64,000 bases of DNA, from positions 50,881,137 to 50,945,136 of the forward strand of contig NC_073304.1 of NCBI RefSeq assembly GCF_027595985.1. Direction: 5' to 3'. Source of the stretch: Sorex araneus. Its lineage: Eukaryota > Chordata > Mammalia > Eulipotyphla > Soricidae. Under the pieces are notes generated by a model. It saw only the letters and a program-made list of their open reading frames with translations. It made no database searches and was not told the origin of the DNA. Made by a program: the position numbers and the translations under genes. Shown here piece by piece: positions 9,955-20,823 of this stretch. Positions within the stretch are counted from its first letter, which is position 1; each line of letters begins with the position of its first letter.

Positions 9955-10107
9955 CTTGGTTTGGGGCATTCACACTTGATGGTGCACTAGGGCTATTCTG
10001 ACTCTGCTCTGGGTCACTCTGTCAGATTTCAGGGATCCAGTGTTATGGAGTAAACCTCATCATTTTGCATGAAAAGTCTATGCTCAGTCCTTCTTTCTCT
10101 CTGGACC
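9955..10107 (-). mobile_element. SINE-A, old
   Basis: Reversed body (CACACTTGATGGTGCACTAG, CTCTGCTCTGGGTCACTCTG) and head end TTCTTTCTCTCTGGACCC. Highly diverged. Confidence 0.6.
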
Positions 10108-10326
10108 CAAGAACCAAAATTTAAAGGTATCATAGCTAGAATTGTCATATAAATACTAGCGTTGTTATACTAGAAAAGTATTAAGGCAACAGATCTGGTC
10201 TTTTGAAAATCCTGCTTTCATGCCTGGACCTGGGAATTTGGTATATGAATTATTCTCATACTTGTTCCTGTGTTGTATAGCTTAGATTGTATAAGCAATA
10301 CAATGATGAACAGATGCTTCCATATA

Positions 10327-10520
10327 GAGCTGGAGAGAGAGTACAGATGCTAAGTTTTTGCCTTTCATGTGGCTGACCCAGGTTCATCATATATGTGGCA
10401 CCATATATGATCCTGAGCATCACCTGGAGTAGTGCCTGAGCACAGACTTAGGAGTAAGTCCTGAGTACTGCTAGATCTGAACCCCAAACCAAAGACCCCA
10501 AGAGAATTAAAACAATAACA
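10327..10520 (+). mobile_element. SINE-A, old
   Basis: GAGCTGGAGAGAGAGTACAG, TGGCTGACCCAGGTTCATCA, ACCATATATGATCCTGAGCA and TAGGAGTAAGTCCTGAGTAC, with an A/C-rich tail to about 10545. Confidence 0.75.
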
Positions 10521-11842
10521 ACAGCAACAACAAAAAATCTACTTCCTTGAATGTCTGAAATTGTAGTGTTAAAAAGGCTTCTTTGTTCCTGACCCTATAT
10601 TCCCCCCAAAAGCTGTACATCTGAGGATCAGCCAGGCTTCCTTGGACCAGGAGATTTTTACATATTTTGTTGCACTTTACCTTCTGGAGAAAGGGGAATA
10701 TTTAGTGCTACCTCTCCTAAACTGGGAAAGATAGCACATAATAAATATGCTCCTGAGTTTCTTCAAACTCTGTCTTATGTGCATTTTTTCTTTTAGCCAT
10801 TCAGCTATTCATCCTTGATGTGTCACATAATAAATCTTACAAGTTCGATGATATATTGATACTCTGAGTCCTTCTAACAAAACACAACCTATGAGGGTGG
10901 TCTTGAGATTCCCTAAACATATAGTTGCAAATGCAAGAAGCTGAGCAATCCCAGAAAGGATATAAGGAGAAAGAAAACCAATTGTAAGCAGAGCAGAATA
11001 AAAGTTCAGTGATATGAAAATGAAATAAACAGTATAAAGGGAGCAAATGGAAGGACATAACATTCAGAAAAGCAATATAATTCACTAAGCTTCTTAGCAC
11101 ATACAACGATTGTTAAGAAAAATGGGATAAAATATTCAAAACACTGGGTTAGCCTAGTAACATAAAAATATATTCAGAGAAATAAACTTAAAAGTATAAA
11201 ATATCTTCTTGTATTCTGTGTATCTGAATACATCTTTTCCCCAATTCAAAAATTTTAGTGAGAAACCTAATTCATTGTTATAGGTGGCAATTATGTTTTT
11301 AAAAGGAAGCAACAAGCCAGTATTTTCACTGACATGACTGGGGAAGAAAAGATAAACTAGAAAATAAATTCTAATGTAGAAAAGAATTATAATTTAAGAC
11401 AACTGAATGAAATTTATTGCCATAGAAGAAAGTTCTCTTTCTAGGCAAGATGAGTTCACCAGTCTAATTCTTCCTTGGACACATTTCCAAGACTTGGGCA
11501 AGGGTTGATAATCAGATTTGACAGTGAAATGACTCTACCAGAGGTAAAATAAATCAGCAGAGTTTATGACATTGTAGACTGTTGTAATAAATTAAAACCT
11601 ACAGTATTCCTTATATTTGAAGGATTAGTCCCCCCACAGATTATTTTTTTGTTGGCAGAGTGTCACGAGGAACTAGAAAACTGCTCCAGAAAAACAGGAT
11701 GAGATTTCCTACAAAAGACTTGGTGATTTTAGGATAAGAGGTCTATAAGAAATGCTATGTCTCCCTCTCTCCCCATGTATGAAAATTCAAAATATGTGAG
11801 AAACAATGTTATGAAGTAACTTCAAAACATCTAGAATATCTT
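10521..11842. other. Single-copy AT-rich DNA
   Basis: No recognisable element. Overlapping minus-strand open frames at 10809-11106 (84 and 89 residues) are in different frames over the same DNA and resemble nothing known. Confidence 0.5.
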
Positions 11843-12030
11843 GGGGCTGGATCTATTAGATGTTTTTGAGCTAGTACAATGGGTTAGGTGCTTGCCTTGC
11901 ACATGGCAGAACTTGGGTTTGATCCCAGCATCCCATATGGTCCCCTGGCACTGCTAGGAGTGATTTCTGAGTACAGATCATGGAGTAACCTCTGACCATA
12001 GCTAGGTATGGCCTCAAAACAAACATTTTA
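11843..12030 (+). mobile_element. SINE-A with an internal insertion in the head
   Basis: Starts TTGGGGCTGGAT, then about 20 extra bases before GAGCTAGTACAATGGGTTAG. Then GATCCCAGCATCCCATATGG, CCCCTGGCACTGCTAGGAGT and GGTATGGCCTCAAAACAAAC. Confidence 0.75.
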
Positions 12031-12078
12031 TACACACACATATATATATATATATATAGATAGATAGATACATACACA
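12031..12078 (+). repeat. CA/TA/GATA compound microsatellite
   Basis: ACACACACA followed by (TA)n and a short GATA run, at the 3' end of the preceding SINE. Confidence 0.95.
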
Positions 12079-12303
12079 TATTATGTCAGAATGTCAATAG
12101 GTAGAATACATTAGATATATGAATATATATAGACATATATAATACCAAACTTTCAATAGGTAGATAGAATTGTCTAATTCAATTCAAAAATAGGAATGGT
12201 TGTACCTGTCAAGAAGGTAATATTTATCTGTAATACTATATTTAAGAAATAGTGAGCCAGAAGGATAGCTAACAAAAAAAGGAGTTCAAAAAATGCAAGC
12301 TGA

Positions 12304-12484
12304 TGGGCTGGAGAAATAGCACAGTGGGCAGGGCATTTGCCTTGCCCGCGATGGTTGACCTGGTTTCGATTCCCAGCATCTGATATGGTCTCCTTAGCAC
12401 CGCCAGGGGTAATTCCTGAGTGCAGAGCCAGGAGTGACCCCTGTGCATTGCCAGGTGTGACCCGAAAAGCAAAAAAAAAAAAAA
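12304..12484 (+). mobile_element. SINE-A, young, with target-site duplication
   Basis: GGGCTGGAGAAATAGCACAG head, box-B-like GGTTTCGATTCCC, CAGGGGTAATTCCTGAGTGC, GTGTGACCCGAAAAGC and an A17 tail. Perfect direct repeat AAATGCAAGCTGA at 12291-12303 and 12485-12497. Confidence 0.95.
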
Positions 12485-12608
12485 AAATGCAAGCTGAAGT
12501 TAAATGGAGGTATAACTCTAATTTTGATTTATCTAATTATTAAGCTATCACATGTATTAGATAATCACAATATAAAATAAGTATTTTTACTATGAACACA
12601 TATAAATA

Positions 12609-13310
12609 TTTATATTCATTGTATCGCTGTCACTGTCATCTCATTGATCATTGATTTGCTCAAGCAGGCACCAGTAATGTCTCCATTCATCCTAGTTCTG
12701 AGATTTTAGCTCTTTACTCGATCTTCCCAGCAGTGACGCATTGGAGCTTTTTCAGGGTCAGGGGAATGAGACCCATCAGTGTTACTGTATATGGCATACA
12801 GAATATGCCATGGACAGCTTGCCAGGCTCTGCCATATGGGCAGGATGCTCTCGGTATTTTGCCAGGTTCTCAGAGAGAGAGAACTAGTCTATAAGAGGTT
12901 GCGCAGCTGTGAGTGTGGCCGTATGTTTCCAAGAGTGTTGTCTTATAGTCTCTGTATCTTTGCCGTTGATGGACTACATGGCACCAGGGACAGTTTGTGG
13001 GTGTGGCTGCCAAGCTACTGAAAAATGGGGGGTCTGGGTGGAGGAGGCCCAGTCCTGATATGAGCAGGCTTGCAGATCTCAGCCCCGGGTTCCGCATACC
13101 TGGGTTCCTCTGCCAGTTCCTTCATGCGTGAGGCTTATCCGAATGTGTGGAGAGGGGCCTTGAGCATGGCTGTGGCTGGGTTCCAGAGGGCTTTGGCTGC
13201 CGGAGCTCTGTTCAGGGCAGGGAGGGAAACTCATCCCACCCAGCTTAGAGGGGCCCTGGTGAAGACAGCCAGGTGTGGGGGCAAGAGACTCTGCCAAATA
13301 CAATGCTTAT
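12609..13310 (-). mobile_element. Internally deleted RTE-type element (3' end joined to 5' leader)
   Basis: At the plus-strand left end is the RTE 3' terminus (CACTGTCATCTCATTGATCA, TTGCTCAAGCAGGCACCAGT, AATGTCTCCATT), shared with 35021 and 28431. The whole ORF is missing. The sequence jumps to a leader block with CTGAGATTTTAGC and TTTTTCAGGGTCAGGGGAAT, also at 25832-25910 just ahead of an RTE endonuclease start, and then to the ATGCCATGGACAGCTTGCCA and GGATGCTCTCGGTATTTTGC modules that form the SINE-B body. Beyond 12890 it continues without the tRNA head into a GC-richer stretch to about 13310 that no other copy here covers, so the outer boundary is uncertain. It is best read as a non-autonomous RTE derivative (Bov-A-like by analogy). 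Confidence 0.65.
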
Positions 13311-13364
13311 TTTTTCTCTGATATTATTGAACTCTGCTATCATTTTCTCTGATATTATTGAACT
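13308..13364 (+). repeat. Short tandem duplication
   Basis: TTTTCTCTGATATTATTGAA occurs twice, about 31 bp apart. Another imperfect ~24-bp duplication (GCTGGGATGTGGGGAGCT type) lies at 13428-13473. Both sit at the outer edge of the deleted RTE element. Confidence 0.85.
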
Positions 13365-13583
13365 GATACGTGGGATCTATGAATGTGACCAACTTTGTGA
13401 GTAATCACATGTAGACGGAACAGCTTGCTGGGATGTGGGGAGCTGGGGAGTGCTGGGATGTGAGGAGCTTGGGCAGTTGACCCATATTCCCAATGTTTCT
13501 CAGACACTTGATTCAAGGGGTCTCTTCCATTCTTTCAAACATCTTTCTACACACAATAAAGTTCATTTAAACTGTTTCCAATA

Positions 13584-13715
13584 GGGGCCAAAGAGATAGA
13601 ACATCAGGAAGCACATTTGCCTTGAACCAGGTTTAACAGGGTCCCAGAGCACCACCAGGATTAATCCCTGAGTATTTCTGGGTGTGAAATTTCCAAAAAG
13701 ACAGGAAAAAAAAGT
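13584..13715 (+). mobile_element. SINE-A, old, internally deleted
   Basis: GGGGCCAAAGAGATAGAACA, TTGCCTTGAACCAGGTTTAA, CACCACCAGGATTAATCCCT and CTGGGTGTGAAATTTCC, then an A-rich tail. The CCCATATGG block is missing. Confidence 0.75.
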
Positions 13716-13989
13716 TTAAAAATGAAAAAACAAGCTCTTCATTTCACATCATTAAAGAACCTTGCCAGTGCCATTTTCCTAAGATGAGACTTTCAAAAAT
13801 ATTTATCCTTCATACTTACACAATGCTTAACAGTACCTGAATGCTAGGGAAGCAGAGATGTTTCTCCTTGATTCTCTTCTCAATTTCTCCTTATTCTCCC
13901 CTTGGATTCTCCTTCTAAGATTCATCTGGGTTCAAATAAGTAAATATTACCAAGATCTAAGTAGTTAATTATTTTTTATTTTTCTGTTT

Positions 13990-14128
13990 TTTTTTTCCCT
14001 TAGGGTTTACTCCTGGCTATGTGCTCAGGGATCACTTCTGGTGGAGTCCAGGGGACCAAATAGTATGGAACTTCGGCCTGCCACATTCAGGACAAGCACT
14101 TCACTGGCTGAACTATCTCTATGGCCCC
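13990..14128 (-). mobile_element. SINE-A, old
   Basis: Plus strand has a T-run, GGGTTTACTCCTGGCTATGT, AGGGGACCAAATAGTATGGA and CTGAACTATCTCTATGGCCC, the reversed SINE-A order. Confidence 0.75.
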
Positions 14129-14289
14129 CTACATCTGTAGGTATTTTGTTTAATGGCATGCTAGCAAAAATGACAAAGATATTCATGAAACATGACAAAA
14201 ATAAAAATACATAGTATAAAAGTAAACAAAAACATAGGCATGTTGGGATTAGAAGACAGACCAAAAATTATAAAACCAATAAAAGACAA

Positions 14290-14342
14290 ATATATATGTG
14301 TGTGTGTTCATATGTGTACACATATATAGACATGTGTATATA
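14290..14342 (+). repeat. TA/TG microsatellite 5' of SINE-B
   Basis: ATATATATGTGTGTGTGTTC followed by TGTGTACACATATATAGACA, ending at the first base of the SINE. Confidence 0.9.
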
Positions 14343-14602
14343 GGATGGAGCGATAGCGCAGAGGGCAGGGCGTTTGTCTTGCACGCAGCTGACCCGGGTT
14401 CAATTCCTCCAACCCTCTCAGAGAAGAGCCTGGCAAGCTACCAAGAATATCTGGATCCCCACCGCAGAGCCTGGCAAGCTACCCATGGGGTATTCGATCT
14501 GACAAAAACAGTAAAAACAAGTCTCACAATGGAGATATTACTGATGCCGCTCGAGCCAATAGATGAACAGCAGGATGACAGTGATACAGTAACAGTGATA
14601 AC
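14343..14602 (+). mobile_element. SINE-B, near full length, between two AT microsatellites
   Basis: GGATGGAGCGATAGCGCAGA, TTGTCTTGCACGCAGCTGAC, CCGGGTTCAATTCCTCCAAC, two GAGCCTGGCAAGCTACC modules, GACAAAAACAGTAAAAACAA and CAGCAGGATGACAGTGATAC, followed by CAGTAACAGTGAT tail repeats. Confidence 0.93.
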
Positions 14603-14662
14603 ATTCATATATATGCATATATACATATCTACACACATATCACACATATATACATGTATATA
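14603..14662 (+). repeat. AT/AC microsatellite 3' of SINE-B
   Basis: Alternating CATATATATGCATATATACA and ACACACATATCACACATATA. Confidence 0.9.
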
Positions 14663-15395
14663 AAATTAAAATATCGAAATGGCAACAGAAATTGAGAATC
14701 TATAGAAATAATGTTACAATTCTATGAGGATGTGGGGTGGATTGAGTCAGGGCAATACTGGAAACCTATTCTTAACAGTGTTATAAATCACACACCTAAA
14801 TTAAAATAAAATTTATAAATTACAATATGAATGAAAAGAATCTCAACAGATAATTAGAACATATTCCATCAGAAATAAAATAAAAATTATAAAACCAAGA
14901 AAGGAGTATCAAGCTAAAATTTGTAAGATGAAATAATATTGCATTAAATACAACAGAACACAATAGTAACAAAGCCAGGTTAAATAAATAAAAAAGATTG
15001 GAACAGAGTATCGGATTATATGGCTGTAAATGAAAGCTTTGCATTGGAATGCCAGAAATGAAGGAAAAAAATTAAAATATATTTTAAAATTTCAAACCTT
15101 ATTTTAAAAGTCAATAAATATTTTAAAGAGTCTTTGTAAAAGCAAGGATGTAAAAGTATCAAAAAGAAAATGCAGTGGAATAAATGAGTAAATACTAGGG
15201 CAAAGAGAAAATTTTACATATACTTTAAGCAATCTTAAATGGACTAAATATTATAATTAAAAGATGAGGATTATAGATAGCATGTCATAATATGTCACAA
15301 TTATACAGCTGTATAGGATATACATTTATTAAAAGGCATAAAATGGGTTAAAGTAAAACAAAATATTTGCCTTCAATTACAAACTGTAAAAAACT
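14663..15395. other. A-rich single-copy DNA
   Basis: No element recognised. Very A-rich on the plus strand. Confidence 0.5.
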
Positions 15396-16480
15396 AAGGC
15401 ACGCCGAGGGGTGTGTGCACTCTCGGGCTCTCCGGGCAGCTGTGTCTCACCTCCCGAGTTCGGTGCTCTGGAACCGCTGTGTATGGGCTGGATCAGGACG
15501 GCCGGTGGCCAAGGACAGGTGAAGGATGAACGAGGACCAAGCTGGTTGCTGATTAGTTACCGTTTATTCAATCTTCCATCTTTCCCATCTCCTGCACTTC
15601 CAGCTAAGTCCTCTCTCTGGATCTACTCCAGCCTTTCTGCTTCTCTCTCTTCCTACTTGTCTCTCCCACCTTGCCCTCTAGGCTATACCAAGCCAGTAGC
15701 AAAATCAACATAAGAAAGCCCTTCCTGAGGGCTGTCAGGTTTAAAGGGAACACAAACCTAGGGGCATTCCAAAGCCCTACCTGACTCCCAGTAGGCAAAG
15801 TACCTCTTAAGGGGTTTTTCTCCTCTCCCCATTCCAAATACTCATTAACATCTTAATACTAGTAATTTTTGCATGGACTTAGCAAGAGATACATTGAGGT
15901 TTGCAAGGCAGCTTTCCTGACAACATCTTGCCACAGGCTCAGACCACAGGACTCAGGCCAGATTAATCACTCCTAACCCTAGCAGGGTCCAAATCTAGTT
16001 ATCACTGTTTGGATCATGACAACAGTTGTCCATGATCAAGCTCTTAACTTATAGTTAAGCATTAGGCACTTTGGCCAGGCCCATCTCGATGCCAGGGTAG
16101 TACACAACTCACTACTTGCCCTGGGTCCGGTCTCGTCCCTCGTCAGGACCCTGCTTTTGGGGGTGCTAGGAAGTAAGGGCAGCTGAGGCTTAGGTCAAGA
16201 GAACAGATGCCCAGGAGGAAAATATCGTGTAGAGTCAAATGACTCCCAGGTTACAAAAGCATAACATTTGCTAAGTCTTCCTGTGCCCATACAAAAAGGA
16301 CATTGCTCTGAATAAACTATGGAAAGGACACAAGGAGAAGAGAAAAACATTATTTACAAGTCAACAGAACACTAAGAAAGAAGCTACAAATAAACAAAGA
16401 GGAATAGGAGCACTGTGAAGGGAGTAACCCAATAAACCTAAACTACCTGAGCCTATGTTATCCTACAACAAACCACCACA
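15396..16480 (-). mobile_element. Probable solo LTR of an endogenous retrovirus (copy 1)
   Basis: Aligns collinearly with 31207-32290 over about 1.1 kb: CTGGTTGCTGATTAGTTACC, CTTTGGCCAGGCCCATCTC, GCCCTGGGTCC, TCCCTCGTCAGGACCCT, GAGAACAGATGCCCAGG and CCAATAAACCTAA all have counterparts. On the minus strand an AATAAA signal (complement of TTTATTCA at 15564-15571) is followed by a GC-rich ~170-base end, as expected for R-U5. No gag, pol or env remnant lies beside either copy, which suggests solo LTRs. I could not fix the TG/CA ends or a target-site duplication. The alternative is another class of 1.1-kb dispersed repeat. Confidence 0.55.
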
Positions 16481-18420
16481 ACACACCCTTAAATGATTAT
16501 AGACAGACTGAATAGATTAATCCCATCAAGGCAGCAATATTTTTATGTAAAATTTTATGTAAATTATTTCAGTTTACTCTGTGTCAAATTTATGTTTTTT
16601 AATCTTCAGCATAAGATAAATCCACCTATTGTCTTACTTAAAATATGCCATCTTTCTATAAGTAAAAACTTCCATGATTTTGTCTAAGCTGTTGATTCCA
16701 AATATATTGTTGTGCTGCATTCTAGCAGCATGATTCAAATGCAATCTGCCCACACTGGTATGCTTTAGAACGAAAACATCAAGAAATATATTGTTCGTGT
16801 TTCCTTCATCATCTCTTTGTCCTACCTGCCAGAGATGAAGATGTAAATCTATTATTTGTTTTATTAATATGTAATTTTAAATTGCATACACTGAAAACTC
16901 TGGAGTGCCTGTTGCTATAACTGATCAGAAAGTTGAATCTGGTAGAAATTCTGTTCTTGGCCTTGACATCAGAATAGATTATTTAAATTGAATTGCACTT
17001 CTCTGGCAATGTTGAACATTAGCCTGCTGCCCAAACTCAGTAACACTCTTCCTGGTAAGCTTAGCTTCTCCCCTGATACACTATACCACTGAGCATCAAC
17101 TTCCCCTGCCTGTTACTTCAGATGTGCTGGGATTGATATATTTATCCCGCCTCATTGCCTTTGAGTACCTAAGACGTTAAAGAAAAGATTAACCTGCAGG
17201 TATGATGAACACGGGGGACTCTTGCATTAGATGTCAGTTCTTGAAGCATTGCCTTTCAAAGATGGCACACATACACAAAGCAGATCAAAATGGAATTTGT
17301 TCTATAGAAGGTGTTTTAACCACTTGGTACAAGATTAAAATTTATATGTGTAGCATCCAATAATAAACCAAATACAGCTTTGTATATTTTGCACTTAATT
17401 CATAGCCGAAAGCATTGTAATTAATATACATAACAGTTGCAAAGGGCTTCATGAATTATTCAGAGAAAAAATTTAAAATATCTATACAAATTCTTTAGTA
17501 GACAAAAATGTACAATATTGGATTCTCATGCATTTTTCTTTTTTTACATATATCTTGTTTGATCATATAGCAGAAAAAAATTGGGGTAAGATACTTGGAA
17601 GTTAATTTGATTTTTATTGTTTCTGATGACTTGTAAACATACATTTATAGCCACTTAAGACCAAGGTAATTTGTGGAAGGATAGGTTTGGATTTTCTAAA
17701 TTTAATTCTCAAACAAATTAGTTGATATTAGATTTTTGTATGAATATCAATTCAACTACAGCACACACAAAGAGCTGTGTTTGCTCACAGTGCCATAATT
17801 GAGCCGGGGTGGGAGGTCAAGACACTTGCAAAGTTCTGACAAAAGTGTATCAAAGATTGCCAATGACGTCTTCACTTACAACATCTCAGAGTTGAGTTTT
17901 GACATAAAACAGCACATGTGAACCATACAGTACATACATTGAATTAGGCTCCATCTCCACTGTCCATGCCATGATGAAACTGCTAGGTGAAAAGTTACTG
18001 CCTGACTCAGCTTCCCAGTGGGAGCTATGAAAGAACATTCATGGATTTTCCCTCATGCAGGATTATGAAAGAACATCGAAACCATGCTCTGGTTTTTTTG
18101 ACAATTGGGAAAGAAGCAGCAAGTTTATCTGTTAATCAAGACTCCACATTGCAACATTCTATCTGAAGAAGACTCCCTTCAAGCCAATCCCTAAAATCAA
18201 ACAAATAACTTTAGACTGCTTCTCTACTTGGTCCTTTAACCACACCCACACCTCACCTTGCTGGCTGCCCTTAGAGACTGCCCCATGAAAGATTGTTCCT
18301 TGATTATGTACATGAATTCATGATTTTAACTCTCAAATTCTTTCCTGATAAAATTTGATTAATTCTTAGTTGACACAGATGAGCCTGTACATGGAGCTAT
18401 TGAATTTTGAATTCTTACTA
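16481..18420. other. Repeat-free single-copy DNA; candidate conserved non-coding DNA
   Basis: Nearly 2 kb with no SINE, L1 or microsatellite, unusual in this window. Less AT-biased blocks at about 17040-17300 and 17760-18110 contain motif-like words such as CAATGACGTC and TGACTCAGC (CRE/AP-1-like). No coding frame is supported. Function is inference only. Confidence 0.4.
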
Positions 18421-18436
18421 TGTGCTGTGCATTTTC

Positions 18437-18629
18437 TTTTTTTTTTTTCTTTTTTTTTTTTTTTTGCTTTTTGGGTCACACCTGGCGATGCACAGGGGTT
18501 ACTCCTGGCTCTGCACTCAGGAATTACCCCTGGCCATGCTCAGGGGACCATATGGGATGCTGGGATTTGAACCTGGGTCGGCCGCGTGCAAGGCAAACGC
18601 CCTACCCGCTGTGCTATCTCTCCAGCCCC
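18437..18629 (-). mobile_element. SINE-A, young, with perfect target-site duplication
   Basis: Reversed element with a ~35-base T-rich tail, TTTTTGGGTCACACCTGGCG, GAATTACCCCTGGCCATGCT, GTCGGCCGCGTGCAAGGCAA and end TCTCTCCAGCCCC. Direct repeat TGTGCTGTGCATTTTC at 18421-18436 and 18630-18645 (16 nt, perfect). Confidence 0.96.
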
Positions 18630-18645
18630 TGTGCTGTGCATTTTC

Positions 18646-19212
18646 TAAGACCATTGCATTCTTTTCTTTCCAGTTTAAAGATGAAGAAATTTGGAAGTTA
18701 GTAGCTTAGATAATCATCCAGTTATATTGCTGCAGGATTTAACATCAAGAGTGTATCAACAAAATCTATGCTCCTATACCAGGAATTGCTTTTCAAAGCC
18801 TTTGCTATTAAGTTATCCATTGTGTATTCATGACATACCTATGTCCTTATTAAGGAAATAAAGTGTTCTTTTGAAAATAGAACTGTTTATCACCTTATTA
18901 AAATCAAGACTATTCATGCATTGATTTGCTTTTTGTTTGTGGTTCTGAATAAAATAAACTATGGGTATTTTATTGCCACAAATGAAATAAAAATCATTAT
19001 CTGTAACTTATAACCTCAATAATTTTATGAAAATATATGGGTTATATAATTTACAGAATATAAATAAAACCTGAAAAGCCATACCTTGGGAAATTTAGGG
19101 GCCACAATAATTCTGACAATAGAAGGAATAGAAAGATAAGTTTTTCATTACCGTATAATGGCCATATTGTTACAATATATTTATTATAATACAGTATTAT
19201 ATTTATTTTCGT
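18646..19212. other. AT-rich single-copy DNA
   Basis: Nothing recognised. Confidence 0.5.
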
Positions 19213-19223
19213 ATAATATATGT

Positions 19224-19471
19224 AGCACTCTAACACAGTCCACCTGTTGTTCATCAAATTGCTGGAGCAGGCACAGTAACATCTCCATTGTGAGACTTAT
19301 TTTTACTGTTTTTGGCATATCGAATGTACCACAGGGAGCTTGTTAGGCTCTGCTGTTGGGGCGGGATACTTTTGGTAGCTTGCAGGCCTCTCCTAGAGGG
19401 ACGGAATTATCGAACCTGGGTTGTATTCGTGCAATGCAAACGCCCTACCCGCTGTACAATCTCTCCAGCCC
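19224..19471 (-). mobile_element. SINE-B with target-site duplication
   Basis: RTE-like tail end (CCACCTGTTGTTCATCAAAT, GGAGCAGGCACAGTAACATC), middle TTTTTGGCATATCGAATGTA and head end CTGTACAATCTCTCCAGCCC. Direct repeat ATAATATATGT at 19213-19223 and 19472-19482. Confidence 0.9.
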
Positions 19472-19483
19472 ATAATATATGTT

Positions 19484-19880
19484 ACATCTGAGGGTCTCTG
19501 ACTTAGGGGCTCCTCTGTTTCCTTGCGTGTGGGGTGAGGGTCCAGACCCCATCCATTTGGTTCATGGCCGGGTTCGGGGAGGTGGGGAGGCAGAATGTCC
19601 CAGGAGGATGTATGTATATGTTTTTTCTCTATCTCTCCCCAGGTTCCCACTTCATACCTGGTTTTCAGTCATATTCTTGGTTGCACCCTTGCCTCTTCTT
19701 TCCTCTTGAGACCCTTTCTCAGTGGGACGGACTTAATTTCCACCCAGGTTGCTTCCATCGCTTCCCAGGTGGGAAAATGAGGCAGAGGGAGCCGAGGACG
19801 CATTTGAGCTCAGAGGGTTTAGGGTGGGATGTGTGGATTTAGTCCTTATTCCACCATCATCAGGGAGTTAGGTCATTTTA
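19484..19880. other. GC-richer unassigned segment
   Basis: A local rise in GC with several overlapping open frames (up to 102 residues) in different phases. CTCTCCCCAG|GTTCCC at about 19633-19648 resembles a splice acceptor but no matching exon can be argued. Could be an old LTR or single-copy DNA. Confidence 0.3.
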
Positions 19881-20283
19881 CTTTGTATCCACTTGGTCTC
19901 TAGGATGCAGTGAAGAATCCAACAAAAAGGAACTGGGCATTGTCCATTCCCTGGGAGAGTTTTCAGTTCTGAGGGAAAGGAATAGCGAAGATGAAGATGT
20001 CAGGGTGACAAGTGAGAGTGATGTGACAGGAGAAAAGGCTTTTCTGAGGTTGTGCTGAGAAGAGACCAGGCACTATAGGCAGAGGAAAGAGAAAGTGCCA
20101 AGACTGGAAGACAGACCCTTATTTGCAATGTTAGTAGTCCTGACTGAGGGAGCACAGATAAGAGAATGCTTGAACGAGGCCCATTGATTCAGGGGCCAAA
20201 TCATAGAGGATTTTTTTAGCCATGGAAAGCATAAAAATTTGCTTCTGGTGGTGTGTGCCTGTCATTAGGAAGCAGGGCCTTGC
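19881..20283. other. Possible ancient dispersed repeat
   Basis: Contains CAGGGGCCAAATCATAGAGG and TTAGCCATGGAAAGCATAAA, which recall a common old mammalian repeat carrying a GGGCCAGATCAT...GTAGGCCATGG motif. I cannot name the family with confidence. Confidence 0.35.
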
Positions 20284-20305
20284 GGGGGGGGGGGCAGGGG
20301 GGCGG
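20284..20305 (+). repeat. G-run, G-quadruplex candidate
   Basis: A run of about twelve G, CA, then six G, followed by GGCGGCC. Confidence 0.85.
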
Positions 20306-20772
20306 CCCACGGGGTGTAAGATGTTGAAGAATGCTCTCGATTTGTGTATGCCAGAGAGGTCTCATCATTGGCTCTCTTTCCCTCTCTCCAGATATAAGGC
20401 CTCAGGAGTGATTCTTTGTTTGGTTCCAATTTTAGTATATGTGCTGCCCAGGAGAGCACAGGAGTGATTCTCTACTGTGTAGGAAATATCTAAAGAAAAC
20501 ACCAAGAATCTTGGATCAGTTTATGTCACACATGTCTCTGTGAGACGGCCTTGGAAAACAAAGCTCTTATTCCAAAAATCTCTATTAGTAAATGAGGGAC
20601 TAGGAAGAAGCTAGACAAGTTGTCGTCGTCGTGGTACCTGTGTTTTATTTTTAAAAAGTTATTGATAGGGTTCCAGAGTTAACTAGAAAGTTTTACCACT
20701 CAACTAAAAATGAGAGAATGAGTGTTCCACTTCTAGTCTGCCTTTGTTCTAAAAAAAAAAACATTTTTTAAG

Positions 20773-20773
<1 letters not shown>

Positions 20774-20812
<39 letters not shown>
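20774..20812 (+). repeat. (TA)n microsatellite 5' of SINE-B
   Basis: About nineteen TA units. Confidence 0.97.
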
Positions 20813-20814
<2 letters not shown>

Positions 20815-20823
20815 CTATTAATT

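Noticed and set aside
12870-13321. Overlapping 74-83-residue frames with Gly/Pro/Ser-rich composition
   Set aside because: They fall in the GC-richer leader of the deleted RTE element and conflict in frame and strand.
14343-14412. tRNA gene call from box A / box B-like motifs
   Set aside because: The motifs belong to the SINE head repeated about forty times. The cloverleaf is incomplete and the sequence continues into the SINE body.
19484-19880. Possible processed pseudogene or GC-rich exon
   Set aside because: Competing frames in all phases, no recognisable protein, no poly(A) tail or target-site duplication seen.
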